NCBI GenBank assembly: GCA_959028445.1
Contig: CAUFRY010000007.1
Coordinates: 1 to 64,000, forward strand
Origin: an uncultured Collinsella sp.
Lineage (GTDB): Bacteria; Actinomycetota; Coriobacteriia; Coriobacteriales; Coriobacteriaceae
Length of the DNA stretch: 64,000 bases
Direction: 5' to 3'
Positions 33,096-41,663 of this stretch are shown here, in pieces (position 1 is the first letter of the stretch; each line of letters opens with the position of its first letter). Under the pieces are notes generated by a model. It saw only the letters and a program-made list of their open reading frames with translations. It searched no databases and was not told the origin of the DNA. A program made the position numbers and the translations under genes.

Positions 33096-34022
33096 CTAGT
33101 GCTCCTCGCCGGCGCGGGCCAGGTCGTAGGGCGTGGTCTGGTAGACGTAGTAGTTGAGCCAGTTGGTGTAGAACAGCTGAGCTTGGCTGCGCCAGACGTT
33201 GCGCGGATCGGCGGAGGGGTCGTCGCCCGGGAAGTAATGCGCCGGCACCTGAGGGTTGAGGCCGCGCTTCACGTCGCGCTCGTACTCCAGGCGCAGCGTG
33301 TCGGTATCGTACTCGGGGTGACCAAAGACAAAGAAGCGACGGCTGTCGGTCGACTTGACGATGTACAGGCCCACCTCGTCGGACACGGCCACGACCTCAA
33401 GCTGCGGCTCGGCCTCCACGTCCTCGCGGCGCACGTCGGTGTTGCGCGAATGTACGGCATAGAAGCGGTCGTCAAAGCCGCGGACCAGCGGGCTTTGCGG
33501 CTTCACCAGATAATGCTCGAACACGCCGCTCGCCTTTGCCGGCAGGTCGTACTTCTGGATGCCGTAATGATGGTACAGGCCGGCCTGCGCGCCCCAACAA
33601 ATGTGCAGCGTAGAGTGCACGTGCGTGGTGGACCAATCCATGATCTGGCAGAGCTCGGGCCAGTAGTCGACCTCCTCGAACGGCATCTGCTCCACCGGCG
33701 CGCCCGTGATGATCAGGCCGTCGTAGTGGATGTCGCGGATGTCGTCGAACGTGCGGTAGAACGTCTCCAGGTGGCCGGCGCTCACGTGCGTGGCCTCGTG
33801 CGTTTTCGTGCGCAGCAGGTCCACCTCCACCTGCAGCGGCGTGTTGGAGAGCTTGCGCATGATCTGCGTCTCGGTAGCGATTTTGGTGGGCATGAGGTTG
33901 AGGATGAGCACGCGCAGCGGACGGATGTCCTGGTGCAGCGCGCGGTACTCGGTCATGACAAAGATGTTCTCGCTCTCGAGCTGCGCGGCGGCAGGGAGGG
34001 CGTCGGGGATGCGAATGGGCAT
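33096..34022 (-). CDS. metA: homoserine O-acyltransferase MetA, probably acetyl-CoA specific
   Basis: A 308-residue enzyme for the first step of methionine synthesis from homoserine. The nucleophile is Cys142 in '[15 protein letters not shown]', with the His and Glu of the triad further on ('YAVHSRNT' and 'GHPEYDT'). Residue 111 is Glu in '[16 protein letters not shown]'. In this fold Glu111 gives acetyl-CoA specificity (Bacillus cereus type), while Gly gives succinyl-CoA (E. coli type), so homoserine O-acetyltransferase is predicted despite the usual 'succinyltransferase' label. The ATG has AAGGAG upstream. Monocistronic. No SAM riboswitch is visible in the short upstream gap. Confidence 0.93.
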   Translation of the reverse strand: MPIRIPDALPAAAQLESENIFVMTEYRALHQDIRPLRVLILNLMPTKIATETQIMRKLSNTPLQVEVDLLRTKTHEATHVSAGHLETFYRTFDDIRDIHYDGLIITGAPVEQMPFEEVDYWPELCQIMDWSTTHVHSTLHICWGAQAGLYHHYGIQKYDLPAKASGVFEHYLVKPQSPLVRGFDDRFYAVHSRNTDVRREDVEAEPQLEVVAVSDEVGLYIVKSTDSRRFFVFGHPEYDTDTLRLEYERDVKRGLNPQVPAHYFPGDDPSADPRNVWRSQAQLFYTNWLNYYVYQTTPYDLARAGEEH

Positions 34023-34232
34023 GAATGCTCCTTACGAGTCAGTTGCAGTTATGGTACAACGACCGGCCCCATCCGCGCGAGTACATCGCCCGGCGATGCC
34101 GTCAGCGGCCCAAATCACTCCAAAAGTAGAGATTAAGGCATGCCCAAAAATCTATGGCGCTTTAGCCTAGCAAAGTGGCAGCAGGACGCTACAATGGTTC
34201 GACGCGAAAAACTCGGCCGAAAGGATACATAT

Positions 34233-35210
34233 ATGTACCAAACGCGTAAGATCGGTGTGGTCGGCCAGGGCCACGTAGGAGCACATGTTGCCAACAGTCT
34301 GCTCATGCAGGGCATTGCCGATGAGCTGTACCTGTGCGATATCAACGAGGCCAAGGTGACGTCCGAGGTCCAGGACCTGCGCGACTCCCTTTCGTTTGTC
34401 CCGTACAACACCAAGATCGTCAACTGCTACGACCACTACGAGGAGCTTGCCTGCTGCGACGTCATCGTCAACGCCGCCGGCAAGGTCGCGCTGGCCGCCG
34501 GCAACCGCGACGGCGAGCTGTTCTTTACCACCGACGCCGCCCGCACCTTTGCCAAGCGCATCGTCGACGCCGGCTTTGACGGCATCTTCGTGAGCATCTC
34601 CAACCCCTGCGACGTCGTGTGCACCGAGCTGTGGCACCTGACCGGCTACGATCCCAAGAAGATCATCGGCTCGGGCTGCGGCCTGGACTCCGCCCGCCTG
34701 CGCACCGAGATCTCCAAGAAGGTCGGCGTGAGCCCCAAGTCCATCGACGCCTACATGATCGGCGAGCACGGCTTTAGCCAGTTGGCCGCCTTTAAGGCCG
34801 CAACCATCGCCGGCAAGAGCCTTAACGAGCTTCAGGCCGAGAACCCCGACAAGTACGCCTTTGACCACATGGAGGTCGAGGAGCTCGCGCGCAAGGGCGG
34901 CTACGTAACCTACCAGGGCAAACAGTGCACCGAGTACGCCGTCGCCAACTCCGCCGCGCGCGTTTGCGCCGCCGTGCTGCATAACGAGCACGCCGTGCTT
35001 TCCGCCTCCACGCTCATGACCGGCCAGTATGGCGAGGAGGGCATCTTCACCTCCCTGCCGTGCGCGATCGGTGCCGAGGGCGTCGAGGAGGTCTACACGC
35101 TGGACCTGTCCGAGCACGAGCTCGAGGGCTTCCACAAGAGCTGCCAGCACATCCGCGACAACATCGCCCAGCTCGACTGGTGGGACGCCGAGGCCTACGA
35201 CGCAAAGTAG
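34233..35210 (+). CDS. L-lactate / L-2-hydroxyacid dehydrogenase
   Basis: A 325-residue NAD-dependent enzyme of the lactate/malate dehydrogenase family that reduces a 2-keto acid to the L-hydroxy acid. The Rossmann motif is GQGHVG (residues 11-16). The active site has Asp152 and Arg155 in 'LDSARLR' and His179 in 'IGEHG'. The specificity loop reads 'AAGNRDGELF', closer to L-2-hydroxyisocaproate dehydrogenase than to canonical LDH, so branched or larger keto acids may be used. The ATG at 34233 has AAAGGA upstream, and a TACAAT -10 lies at 34190-34195. It is monocistronic, with a strong terminator. It probably regenerates NAD+ in fermentation. Confidence 0.85.
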   Translation: MYQTRKIGVVGQGHVGAHVANSLLMQGIADELYLCDINEAKVTSEVQDLRDSLSFVPYNTKIVNCYDHYEELACCDVIVNAAGKVALAAGNRDGELFFTTDAARTFAKRIVDAGFDGIFVSISNPCDVVCTELWHLTGYDPKKIIGSGCGLDSARLRTEISKKVGVSPKSIDAYMIGEHGFSQLAAFKAATIAGKSLNELQAENPDKYAFDHMEVEELARKGGYVTYQGKQCTEYAVANSAARVCAAVLHNEHAVLSASTLMTGQYGEEGIFTSLPCAIGAEGVEEVYTLDLSEHELEGFHKSCQHIRDNIAQLDWWDAEAYDAK

Positions 35211-35251
35211 GCCGCTGGCTACCGCAACCTTGCGAATCTATGCGCGATACT

Positions 35252-35292
35252 AAGCGGGCCGCGCCGGAAATCCCCGGCGCGGCCCGCTTTTT
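35252..35292 (+). terminator. terminator of the 2-hydroxyacid dehydrogenase gene
   Basis: A 16-bp GC-rich stem (AGCGGGCCGCGCCGG with CCGGCGCGGCCCGCT) with a TTTTT tail. It may also serve the convergent SIS gene. Confidence 0.9.
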
Positions 35293-35341
35293 GACTCATG
35301 TGGCCCGCTTGCGAATCGAAGGTGAATGCTTTTCCCGTTAC

Positions 35342-36310
35342 TTAGTACTGCTCGATGCCCATGTAGCGACGAACCTCGGGGCTGTGGTCGAAGACCTTGC
35401 CGCGGGCGGCGCGCAGCTCGCAGCTCATGTTGTAGAAGAAGATCGGCTCTAGGTACGAACGCACGCTGGCGGGCACGTCGCCCACGCCGTACTCAAGCGC
35501 GTCGAGCACCATAATCGTATCGGTGTGCGTGTTGAGGAACGCAAGGGCGCGCTCCTCCATGGGGCGGCACTCGCCCGCGCCAAGCTGCACAAAGTAGAAC
35601 ACGCCGGGCTCGGTGGCCTCGAAGGGGCCGTGGAAATACTCGCCGGAGTGGATATAGCAGCAGTGCTGCCACTGCATCTCCATGAGCGAGCAGATGGCCA
35701 TGGCGTAGGTCTGGCTAAAGTTGGGGCCGGAGCCCAGGATATAGAAGAACTTGTGCTGCTGGCAGAGCTCGGCAAAGCGGGCGCCCAGCTCGGCGTTGAC
35801 CTTCTCGCGAGCGGCGGGCAGCAGCGCATCCATCTGTTTAAGGCCGGCGTACATGTCGGCGAGTGCCTCGTAGCCTTCCTGCTGGTCGAGCAGCTCGGCG
35901 GCGATCAGAGCGCCGATACCCTGAGGCACCTCGGCCTGCGGCACGCCCTCGCCCCAGGGGTAGACCCAGGTGGTCCACTTGCCGTTGTCGATCTTGGAGC
36001 CCTCGCAGTCGGTCATGGCGACGACCTCGGCACCGGCGGCCAGCGCCATCTCGCAGCCGTCGACGACCTCCTGCGTGTTGCCGCTGTGGCTGCAGGCGAT
36101 GACGAGCGACTTCGGCCCTAGGCTCTTGGGGGCCATCAGGCAAAACTCGCGTGCCGTGTAGACCGCCGAGGTAAACGTGGTGGCTTCGCGCTTGAGCAGC
36201 TCGTTGGCCGGCATCAGGTCGATCATCGAACCGCCACAAGCGATCCAAAAGACGTTCTTGATCCTGCCTTTGCGCTCGATGATTTCCTGAACCAGATCAT
36301 GTGCGTTCAT
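35342..36310 (-). CDS. SIS-domain deglycase, FrlB/FraB-like (paralogue 2)
   Basis: A 322-residue double-SIS enzyme of the FrlB/FraB group. The first SIS domain starts 'VFWIACGGSMID', the phosphate loop is 'ACSHSGNTQE' (about 72-81), and the catalytic pair is Glu211 (MEMQW) and His227 (EYFHG), 16 apart as in FraB. It is the only deglycase here without a PTS next to it. It has its own GntR gene upstream (36455) and a promoter with two GTTCTATGTTGT repeats. GGAGG precedes the ATG. The substrate may be brought in by a PTS elsewhere, possibly one of the two in this window. The reaction is inferred from the family. Confidence 0.83.
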   Translation of the reverse strand: MNAHDLVQEIIERKGRIKNVFWIACGGSMIDLMPANELLKREATTFTSAVYTAREFCLMAPKSLGPKSLVIACSHSGNTQEVVDGCEMALAAGAEVVAMTDCEGSKIDNGKWTTWVYPWGEGVPQAEVPQGIGALIAAELLDQQEGYEALADMYAGLKQMDALLPAAREKVNAELGARFAELCQQHKFFYILGSGPNFSQTYAMAICSLMEMQWQHCCYIHSGEYFHGPFEATEPGVFYFVQLGAGECRPMEERALAFLNTHTDTIMVLDALEYGVGDVPASVRSYLEPIFFYNMSCELRAARGKVFDHSPEVRRYMGIEQY

Positions 36311-36365
36311 CCTGATGTTCCTCCTTGTGGGGCGGCCTTGAGCGACGGCAGCTCGTACCTGCTGT

Positions 36366-36445
36366 CGTTCTATGTTGTCCTATTTATAACACGTGCAACA
36401 ACGCCCGTGAAGTCATCTTAGCAAAGTTGTTCTATGTTGTTCTAT
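36366..36445 (-). promoter_or_regulatory. direct-repeat operator upstream of SIS-2
   Basis: GTTCTATGTTGTCCTAT (36366-36382) recurs as GTTCTATGTTGTTCTAT (36429-36445), 63 bases apart on the same strand. They flank the SIS-2 promoter region, just after the GntR gene. These are probable binding sites of that regulator. Confidence 0.5.
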
Positions 36446-36454
36446 CTGTGGACG

Positions 36455-37210
36455 TTAGATGTCGAAGACGTAGCGCGAGCCCACGATCTTTTGGCGGCCG
36501 AGCAGTAGAGGGCGCCCACCGGCGTCGGTAAAGTAGGCCTCCATATAGAAGAGCGGCTCACCGACCGGCACCTCCAGCAGCGGGGCCGTCTGAGCATCGG
36601 CAAGCGCAATCTCCACGGTGCAGGGGTCGGACTTGAGCGGCGCGCGACCCGAATGCTCGGCAACGAGCGCAAAGATGGAATTGTCCGTGAGGTCCTTGTC
36701 GGCAAGCGTCTGCAGGTAGGGATGGTCGGCGAGCACAAAGGCGTTGTTCTCGAGCATGACAGGGATGCCGTCGGCTGTGCGCACGCGTTCGACCACGATA
36801 AGCTCGCAGCCGGGCTCCACGCCAAAGAACGCCGCATCCTCGTGCGTCGCCGCGACCACCGTGCGCGACACCAGACGCGCACCCGGCACCATGTCGTTGG
36901 CAGCACAACCCTCAGTAAAGCTCTGGACGTCACCCTTCTGGCGAATCTTGCGCTTGAGCTTGGGCGCACACACAAAGGTGCCCCTCCCCTGCTGGCGGTT
37001 GAGATACCCCGCACGCGACAGCTCCTCGATGGCGCGACGCACGGTGACGCGTCCCACGCCATAGGACTTCGCGAGCTCCATCTCGGAAGGAATGCGCGAG
37101 CCGGCAGGGTACACACCGCGCGCGATCTCGCCCTTTAGGTCGTCCATGACCTGCTGGTACAGCGGTACGGCGGACACGTCAGTACGGTCGGTCTTGCTAT
37201 CGGCTACCAT
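36455..37210 (-). CDS. GntR/HutC-family regulator next to SIS-2
   Basis: A 251-residue repressor-type protein: winged helix at residues 18-80 ('SRIPSEMELAKSYGVGRVTVRRAIEELSRAGYLNRQQGRGTFV') and a UTRA domain from about 95 to 250, ending 'LLGRQKIVGSRYVFDI'. It begins two bases after the recQ stop codon and so may be co-transcribed with recQ, which is an odd pairing. Its likely target is the downstream SIS deglycase, whose promoter carries paired GTTCTATGTTGT repeats. The effector is probably a phosphorylated amine sugar, by analogy with other UTRA regulators of deglycase operons. Confidence 0.87.
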   Translation of the reverse strand: MVADSKTDRTDVSAVPLYQQVMDDLKGEIARGVYPAGSRIPSEMELAKSYGVGRVTVRRAIEELSRAGYLNRQQGRGTFVCAPKLKRKIRQKGDVQSFTEGCAANDMVPGARLVSRTVVAATHEDAAFFGVEPGCELIVVERVRTADGIPVMLENNAFVLADHPYLQTLADKDLTDNSIFALVAEHSGRAPLKSDPCTVEIALADAQTAPLLEVPVGEPLFYMEAYFTDAGGRPLLLGRQKIVGSRYVFDI

Positions 37211-37212
37211 CG

Positions 37213-39189
37213 TTACGCTCCATCCCGCGCATGCTCGGACTCAAACTCTTCAATTGCCGCCATAAACTGCTCGCCAAAGGCGTCGGCCTTTTTCTCGCCA
37301 ATGCCGTTGACCTGGATCAGCTCGTCGCGCGTCTGCGGGCGCAGGCGGCACAGGCCGCGCAGGGCCTTGTCGGAAAAGACCATGTACGGCGCCATCTCCA
37401 GCTCGGTCGAAATCTCCTTGCGGAGGGCACGCAGGCGCTCGAACAGCTCGGCATCGTCGCCCACGCGCGGGCGCTGATCCAGCTCGGCCTCCTCGCGCAG
37501 CAGATCGACGGCGCGGCGGGCGCGGGCCGAGGCCTTGCGCTTGGACGCGCGACGCTTAACGGTAAAGGCAAACGCCTCATCCTCGACCTCGGCGGCACGC
37601 GGGCCCAGCCCCACGACCGGGTATTGCCCCTGCGAGGTGGCCAGATAGCCGCGGCCGCACAGCTGGCCGATGATATCCTTGATGCACCCGACCGATTCGC
37701 TCGACAGCTCACCGTAGCCGCGGTCCTCGTCCAGATGCATCTGGCGAATGCGCTCGGTGTTGCCGCCGTGGAGCACATCGGCGATCAGCGACTTGCCAAA
37801 GCGCATGGGACGCGTGGCCACATAGCGCACAGCGGCGCGGGCCATATCGGTGACGTCCTCGACGTCGAACTGCGTGAGACAGTTGCTGCAGTTGCCGCAG
37901 CCCTCGGCGTCGTCTGCCGTGCCGCCCGCGGCGGCTGCCGCATGCTCGGCCGCCGCCTCGTCGCCAAAGTAGCGCAGCATGTATTCGCGCAGGCAGCCGG
38001 TGGTATTGCAGTAGCCCTCCATCTGGCTGAGCAGGCGATAACGGTTCTGGAGCGCCCACGCGCGCTGCTCGTCGTCAAGCGCCTCGTCGGCCGCATCGCC
38101 GCGGTCGATCAAAAAGCGGCGCATGCGAAAATCGTTACCGTTCCACAGCAGATGGCAGCTGGCCGGATCGCCATCGCGGCCAGCGCGGCCCGCCTCCTGG
38201 TAGTATGCCTCGATGCTCTCGGGCACGTTGTTGTGAATCACGTAGCGCACGTTGGGCTTGTCGATGCCCATGCCAAAGGCGTTGGTGGCAACCATCACCT
38301 GGATGTCGTCGTCGATAAAGGCACGCTGACTCTGGCGGCGGGCGTCGTTGCCCATGCCGGCATGGTAGCGGCCCACGCGAATGCCGCTGGGGCCCAGTGC
38401 CTCGGCAAGCTCCGCGGCCAGCGCGTCGACCGTCTTGCGGGTCGAGCAATACACGATGCCGCTCTCGCTCGAATGCGCGATCACGTAGTCACGCACCCAC
38501 GCGGCCTTGGCCTTGTCGCCCATCTCCTCGCAACCAAAGTAGAGGTTCTTGCGATCAAAACCCGTCACCACGGTCGCCGGGTTTTGCAGGCCGAGCATTT
38601 GCTGGATATCGGCGCGCACGCGCTCGGTCGCCGTGGCGGTAAACGCCGCCACGATCGGGCGCCGCGGCAGCGAATCGATAAACTCGCGAATCTGCAGGTA
38701 GGCGGGACGGAAATCCTGGCCCCATTGGCTTACGCAGTGGGCCTCGTCAATAGCCACGAGCGGCACGCCAATGCCGGCGGAACCCGCGGCCTCCTGGGCA
38801 AAGGCTAAAAAGCGCGGCTCGAGCAGGCGCTCGGGCGCCACGTACATAAGCTGGTAGCGGCCCTCGCGCGCCCGCTTGAGCACGGTGTTTTGCTGGGCCG
38901 GAGTAAGACTGGAGTTGAGATAGCTGGGTCGCGCACCCGCCGCGAGCAACGCGCGGGTCTGGTCCTCCATAAGCGACAGCAGCGGACTCACCACAAAGGT
39001 AATGCCGGGCAGCATGAGCGCGGGCACCTGGTAGCAAATGGACTTGCCGGCGCCCGTGGGCATAACACCCAGCGCATCGCGACCGGCAAGGATCGCATCG
39101 ACCATGCGGTCCTGCCCCGGGCGAAACGAGGTGTAGCCAAAATAGGCGCCGAGCGTGTCAAGCGCCATCTGCTGCATGCTATCGGTCAT
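37213..39189 (-). CDS. recQ: ATP-dependent DNA helicase RecQ
   Basis: A 658-residue 3'-5' helicase for recombination and replication-fork repair. Motif I is PTGAGKS (residues 44-50), motif II is DEAH in 'AIDEAHCVSQWGQDFRP' with the RecQ-specific aromatic-rich loop, and motif VI is QEAGRAGRDG. The zinc-binding RQC domain holds its four Cys in 'YCNTTGCLREY' and 'GCGNCSNC'. A winged helix follows. The C-terminal HRDC domain is at about 570-650 ('MVFSDKALRGLCRLRPQTRDELIQVNGIGEKKADAFG'). Length is normal. The start has TAGGA upstream. It leads directly into the GntR gene. Confidence 0.95.
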   Translation of the reverse strand: MTDSMQQMALDTLGAYFGYTSFRPGQDRMVDAILAGRDALGVMPTGAGKSICYQVPALMLPGITFVVSPLLSLMEDQTRALLAAGARPSYLNSSLTPAQQNTVLKRAREGRYQLMYVAPERLLEPRFLAFAQEAAGSAGIGVPLVAIDEAHCVSQWGQDFRPAYLQIREFIDSLPRRPIVAAFTATATERVRADIQQMLGLQNPATVVTGFDRKNLYFGCEEMGDKAKAAWVRDYVIAHSSESGIVYCSTRKTVDALAAELAEALGPSGIRVGRYHAGMGNDARRQSQRAFIDDDIQVMVATNAFGMGIDKPNVRYVIHNNVPESIEAYYQEAGRAGRDGDPASCHLLWNGNDFRMRRFLIDRGDAADEALDDEQRAWALQNRYRLLSQMEGYCNTTGCLREYMLRYFGDEAAAEHAAAAAGGTADDAEGCGNCSNCLTQFDVEDVTDMARAAVRYVATRPMRFGKSLIADVLHGGNTERIRQMHLDEDRGYGELSSESVGCIKDIIGQLCGRGYLATSQGQYPVVGLGPRAAEVEDEAFAFTVKRRASKRKASARARRAVDLLREEAELDQRPRVGDDAELFERLRALRKEISTELEMAPYMVFSDKALRGLCRLRPQTRDELIQVNGIGEKKADAFGEQFMAAIEEFESEHARDGA

Positions 39190-39283
39190 GGTTTCCTAAC
39201 GTCCAAGTCATCTGCCGCCGATTATACGCCGCCACGCGGACCGGTGCCGCACGGCCGTCGGCCACGGGCAACGCAATCCAAGG

Positions 39284-39387
39284 CGAATGAGCGTGGATTT
39301 TTGGACACTTTCCGGATGAGCGTGGATAATCTCCCACTTTGAACCCGTCACCAAGCCAAAAACGGGAGATTATCCACGCTCATTCTG
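39284..39387. repeat. GAGCGTGGA palindromic repeat, copy C
   Basis: GAGCGTGGATAATCTCCC is inverted at GGGAGATTATCCACGCTC around a loop of about 27 bases, preceded by a half-unit (GAGCGTGGATTTTTGGAC). Same family as copies A and B, but the half-unit is on the other side. It lies upstream of recQ. Confidence 0.75.
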
Positions 39388-39390
39388 CAG

Positions 39391-39446
39391 GTAGTCATTG
39401 GGGACGTTCTTGAATGACTAGTCGTTTAAGAACGTCCCCAATAAGC
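39391..39446. repeat. GGGGACGTTCTT palindrome
   Basis: ATTGGGGACGTTCTT is inverted as AAGAACGTCCCCAAT around GAATGACTAGTCGTTT. One arm recurs at 10953-10981. It directly adjoins the copy of the GAGCGTGGA repeat on one side and the IS element on the other. Confidence 0.65.
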
Positions 39447-39620
39447 AATCTCTTGACAAGCGCGGAAACCCCGCAGGTTGAGCACAAGTCAGACACTATG
39501 ACCCAATCCGAGGGCACGGAAACGACAGGAGCCCCCGCTCGTGACCGCGGGTCGGGGCTGCGACAATGTTGTTGAAGTGCCAGAGGCGCAGCCGCGCCGC
39601 AACGAGGTTGGGAGGCTCCC

Positions 39621-40430
39621 GTGCCTAGATATTCTACCGCCTTCGGAATGGACGTACACCTCAGGTCCACCACCGTCTGCGCGCTCGACGCGGAGACGGG
39701 CGAGACAGTGACGAGGAGGTTCCGCGGCAACCCGTGGGGCGAGGTCGCGGAGTGGATGTCGGGCTTCCCGGGCCCGTCGCTCGCCGCCTACGAGAGCGGC
39801 TACCTCGGCTTCGCCCCGCAGAGGGAGCTCTCCGGGCTCGGCGTCGACTGCGTCGTCGCGGCCGTCTCCAGGGTCCCGAGGTCGGCGGCAGACCTCTCGT
39901 CCAAGAACGACCGCAACGACGCGGCCAGGATGGCCAAGGCGATACTGTCGCACGACGTCACCCCGGTATGGGTGCCGTCCCCCGAGGTCGAGGGGCTCCA
40001 GTCGATCAAGGGATGCGGGTTCGCGCTCGCCGCCGCCTTCGCGTCCGAGGTCGGCGACTTCTCGAGGTTCCGCTCCGGCAGGCAGGTGACGTCCTACTTC
40101 GGCCTCGCCCCGAAGCAGAGGTCGAGCGCGGACTCCGTGCGCCTCGGCGGGATCAGCGGGGCCGGCAACGCCCTCGTCAGGAGGCTGGCCGTCGAGGGGT
40201 CCTGGAGCTACGTCCAGGCGAGCCACCAACCGAAGCTGATGCCCAAGGGCAGCGGCGTCCCGCTCGAGGTGAGGATGCACGGGAGGAAGGGTTCCGAGCG
40301 CCTGCTCCGGCGCCGCGAGGAGATGCTCGCCAGGGGCATGCCCCAGGCGAAGGCGAACGCCGCCACCGCCGCCGAGCTCGTGAGGTGGCTGTGGGCCCTC
40401 GGCGCGATGTGCCGGGAGGCAACCGAATAG
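39621..40430 (+). CDS. IS110-family transposase, internally deleted
   Basis: A 269-residue DEDD transposase, against about 380-400 residues in normal members. The RuvC-like domain is present (Asp in 'FGMDVHLRSTT', Glu in 'AAYESGY', and the 'SSKNDRNDAARMA' Asp pair), as is the C-terminal Transposase_20 domain ('LQSIKGCGFALAAAFASEVGDFSRF', 'YFGLAPKQRSSADSVRLGGISGAGN'). Between 'VWVPSPEVEG' and 'LQSIKGCG' the usual coiled-coil linker of roughly 120 residues is missing, with the frame kept. The start is GTG at 39621, with GGGAGG upstream. It is probably inactive on its own, though its ends could be moved by a full-length relative. Confidence 0.82.
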   Translation: MPRYSTAFGMDVHLRSTTVCALDAETGETVTRRFRGNPWGEVAEWMSGFPGPSLAAYESGYLGFAPQRELSGLGVDCVVAAVSRVPRSAADLSSKNDRNDAARMAKAILSHDVTPVWVPSPEVEGLQSIKGCGFALAAAFASEVGDFSRFRSGRQVTSYFGLAPKQRSSADSVRLGGISGAGNALVRRLAVEGSWSYVQASHQPKLMPKGSGVPLEVRMHGRKGSERLLRRREEMLARGMPQAKANAATAAELVRWLWALGAMCREATE

Positions 40431-40693
40431 ACATAGCCACCGTCCCGGCGAGCCGGGCAGCCTTCGGGGATACCCCCGCTTTCGCTGGGCGCGCGGCAGC
40501 GGCCGCATGCGCGTAGTCAGACTTGGGGAGCCCCGCCGAAGGAGAGGATTGCGGGCCGCCGGAGCGGTATCCGCGGATATGAGACTGAGCCGAAGGCGTC
40601 GACGACATGCCGGGGGCGGACCGGGACGGGTTCAACGGCAGGCCCCGCCGACCGATTGCAAGCGGTCGGCGGGGCCATTGTGGCTCTTGACAG
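40431..40693 (+). ncRNA. candidate seekRNA/bridge-RNA region of the IS1111-like element
   Basis: The 263 bases between the transposase stop and the right inverted repeat hold no gene but can fold: CCGGCGAGCCGG near 40444, and CCCCGCCGACCG pairing with CGGTCGGCGGGG at about 40646-40675. IS1111-group elements carry their target-choosing RNA in this 3' non-coding part, from published work on the family. Here it is inferred by position only. Confidence 0.35.
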
Positions 40694-40715
40694 CGGATTG
40701 GGTCATATGAGCGAA

Positions 40716-40812
40716 AACGCCCCTAGGTGAGCAAGGTGACGTGAAAGAGGAGGGAAGCGTACTTCGGTACGCGACCGACGATTGAACGTCAGATTGCCGC
40801 TTAGGGGCGCTT
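40716..40812 (-). other. folded element copy 2, adjacent to the IS
   Basis: P1 pairs CGCCCCTA (40718-40725) with TAGGGGCG (40802-40809). P2 is TGACGT (40737-40742) with ACGTCA (40786-40791). P3 is GCGTAC (40757-40762) with GTACGC (40767-40772). The inner loops GAAAGAGGAG and CGACGATTGA match copy 1 (7617-7723), while P1 differs in sequence but not in pairing. It lies 42 bases after the GntR gene on the minus strand. The IS right end is less than ten bases away. Confidence 0.7.
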
Positions 40813-40853
40813 GCAGCGTCGAGCCGTTACGCGGTTTGGTAAAACCGCGTAAC

Positions 40854-41573
40854 TTACATGACCATAACGTAGCGCGATCCCACGTAGTACTGCTTACCCA
40901 TCAAAACCGGCTCGTCATCGGGACCGGTAAAGCCGGCACGCAGGTTGAGCAGCGGATCGTGCGGAGCAATGCCCAGCTCGGCCGCCTGCTCGGCGTTAGC
41001 TCGAACGGCCTCGACCGTACGGTAGCCAACCGAGACAATCGGCGTTCCGCCAACACGCTCGACCTCGGCAAAAATCGACTTGTCCTCAAGATCGGCCGTC
41101 AACAGCTCACGGTAGGCGTCAAACGGCACAAAGATGTTCTCCTCAAAGATGGGCTCGCCGTCGGCCGTACGCACGCGCTTGATATGCAGCAGCAGTGCAT
41201 CCTTCTGCAGGCCAAAGAACTCCATCTCGTTTTGGCGCGCCGGAACGATCTGGCGATCGATCACGTGCGCACCGGCCTTCATGCCGTTGCCGGCACACAG
41301 CGCGGTAAACGTCTGCAGCGTCGAGGCGTGAAACTGGCGGTTGATGTGCGGCGTGGAGACAAAGGTGCCGCGGCCCTGCTGCTTAACCAGGTAACCATCG
41401 GAGCACAGCTCCTCGACAGCGCGGCGCACCGTAATACGGCTCACCTCGTACTGCTCGGCTAGTTCAAGCTCGGACGGAATACGCTCCTTGGGTGCATAAA
41501 CACCTTTCTCGATCGCATCCTTGATTTCGTCATAAATCTGCTGGTAAAGCGGTGCATTTTTGGGCGCAGGCAT
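40854..41573 (-). CDS. GntR/HutC-family regulator
   Basis: A 239-residue regulator close in sequence to that at 36455: winged helix at residues 8-72 ('KERIPSELELAEQYEVSRITVRRAVEELCSDGYLVKQQGRGTFV') and a UTRA domain ending 'LMGKQYYVGSRYVMVM'. It is a lone gene between the IS/folded element and YitT, 2.4 kb from the second PTS-deglycase cluster. An ACGTTATA core in its own promoter (41616-41623) recurs upstream of IIAB (47756) and of the EamA gene (49032), so it is the best candidate regulator of that cluster. No strong ribosome-binding site is seen (GAGTGA only). Confidence 0.87.
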   Translation of the reverse strand: MPAPKNAPLYQQIYDEIKDAIEKGVYAPKERIPSELELAEQYEVSRITVRRAVEELCSDGYLVKQQGRGTFVSTPHINRQFHASTLQTFTALCAGNGMKAGAHVIDRQIVPARQNEMEFFGLQKDALLLHIKRVRTADGEPIFEENIFVPFDAYRELLTADLEDKSIFAEVERVGGTPIVSVGYRTVEAVRANAEQAAELGIAPHDPLLNLRAGFTGPDDEPVLMGKQYYVGSRYVMVM

Positions 41574-41615
41574 ATCTGATCACTCTTATCAAAATAGCTA
41601 AATTTCTAATACGTA

Positions 41616-41623
41616 TATAACGT
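41616..41623 (-). promoter_or_regulatory. ACGTTATA operator-like core upstream of gntR (40854)
   Basis: Read on the minus strand, AGACGTTATATACGTATT is itself partly palindromic (ACGT-TATAT-ACGT). It lies 43-50 bases upstream of the start codon. The same core is found at 22935, 47756 and 49032. Confidence 0.4.
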
Positions 41624-41663
41624 CTAGTTTCATGTTACCTCATATTGATAAAACGATACACCC

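Larger units (their letters stand above)
39490..40712 (+). mobile_element. IS110-family (IS1111-like) insertion sequence
   Basis: About 1.2 kb. A 14-bp perfect subterminal inverted repeat, TATGACCCAATCCG (39497-39510) and its reverse complement (40694-40707), flanks an IS110 transposase gene. Such subterminal repeats mark the IS1111 group. The ends are only approximate, since this family makes no clear target duplication. Codon use differs from neighbours (many AGG Arg and TCC Ser codons), suggesting recent arrival. Confidence 0.8.

Noticed and set aside
39489..40508. 339-residue minus-strand open frame across the IS element
   Set aside because: Antisense to the transposase, Arg/Pro/Gly-rich, and it runs through the inverted repeat and non-coding end.
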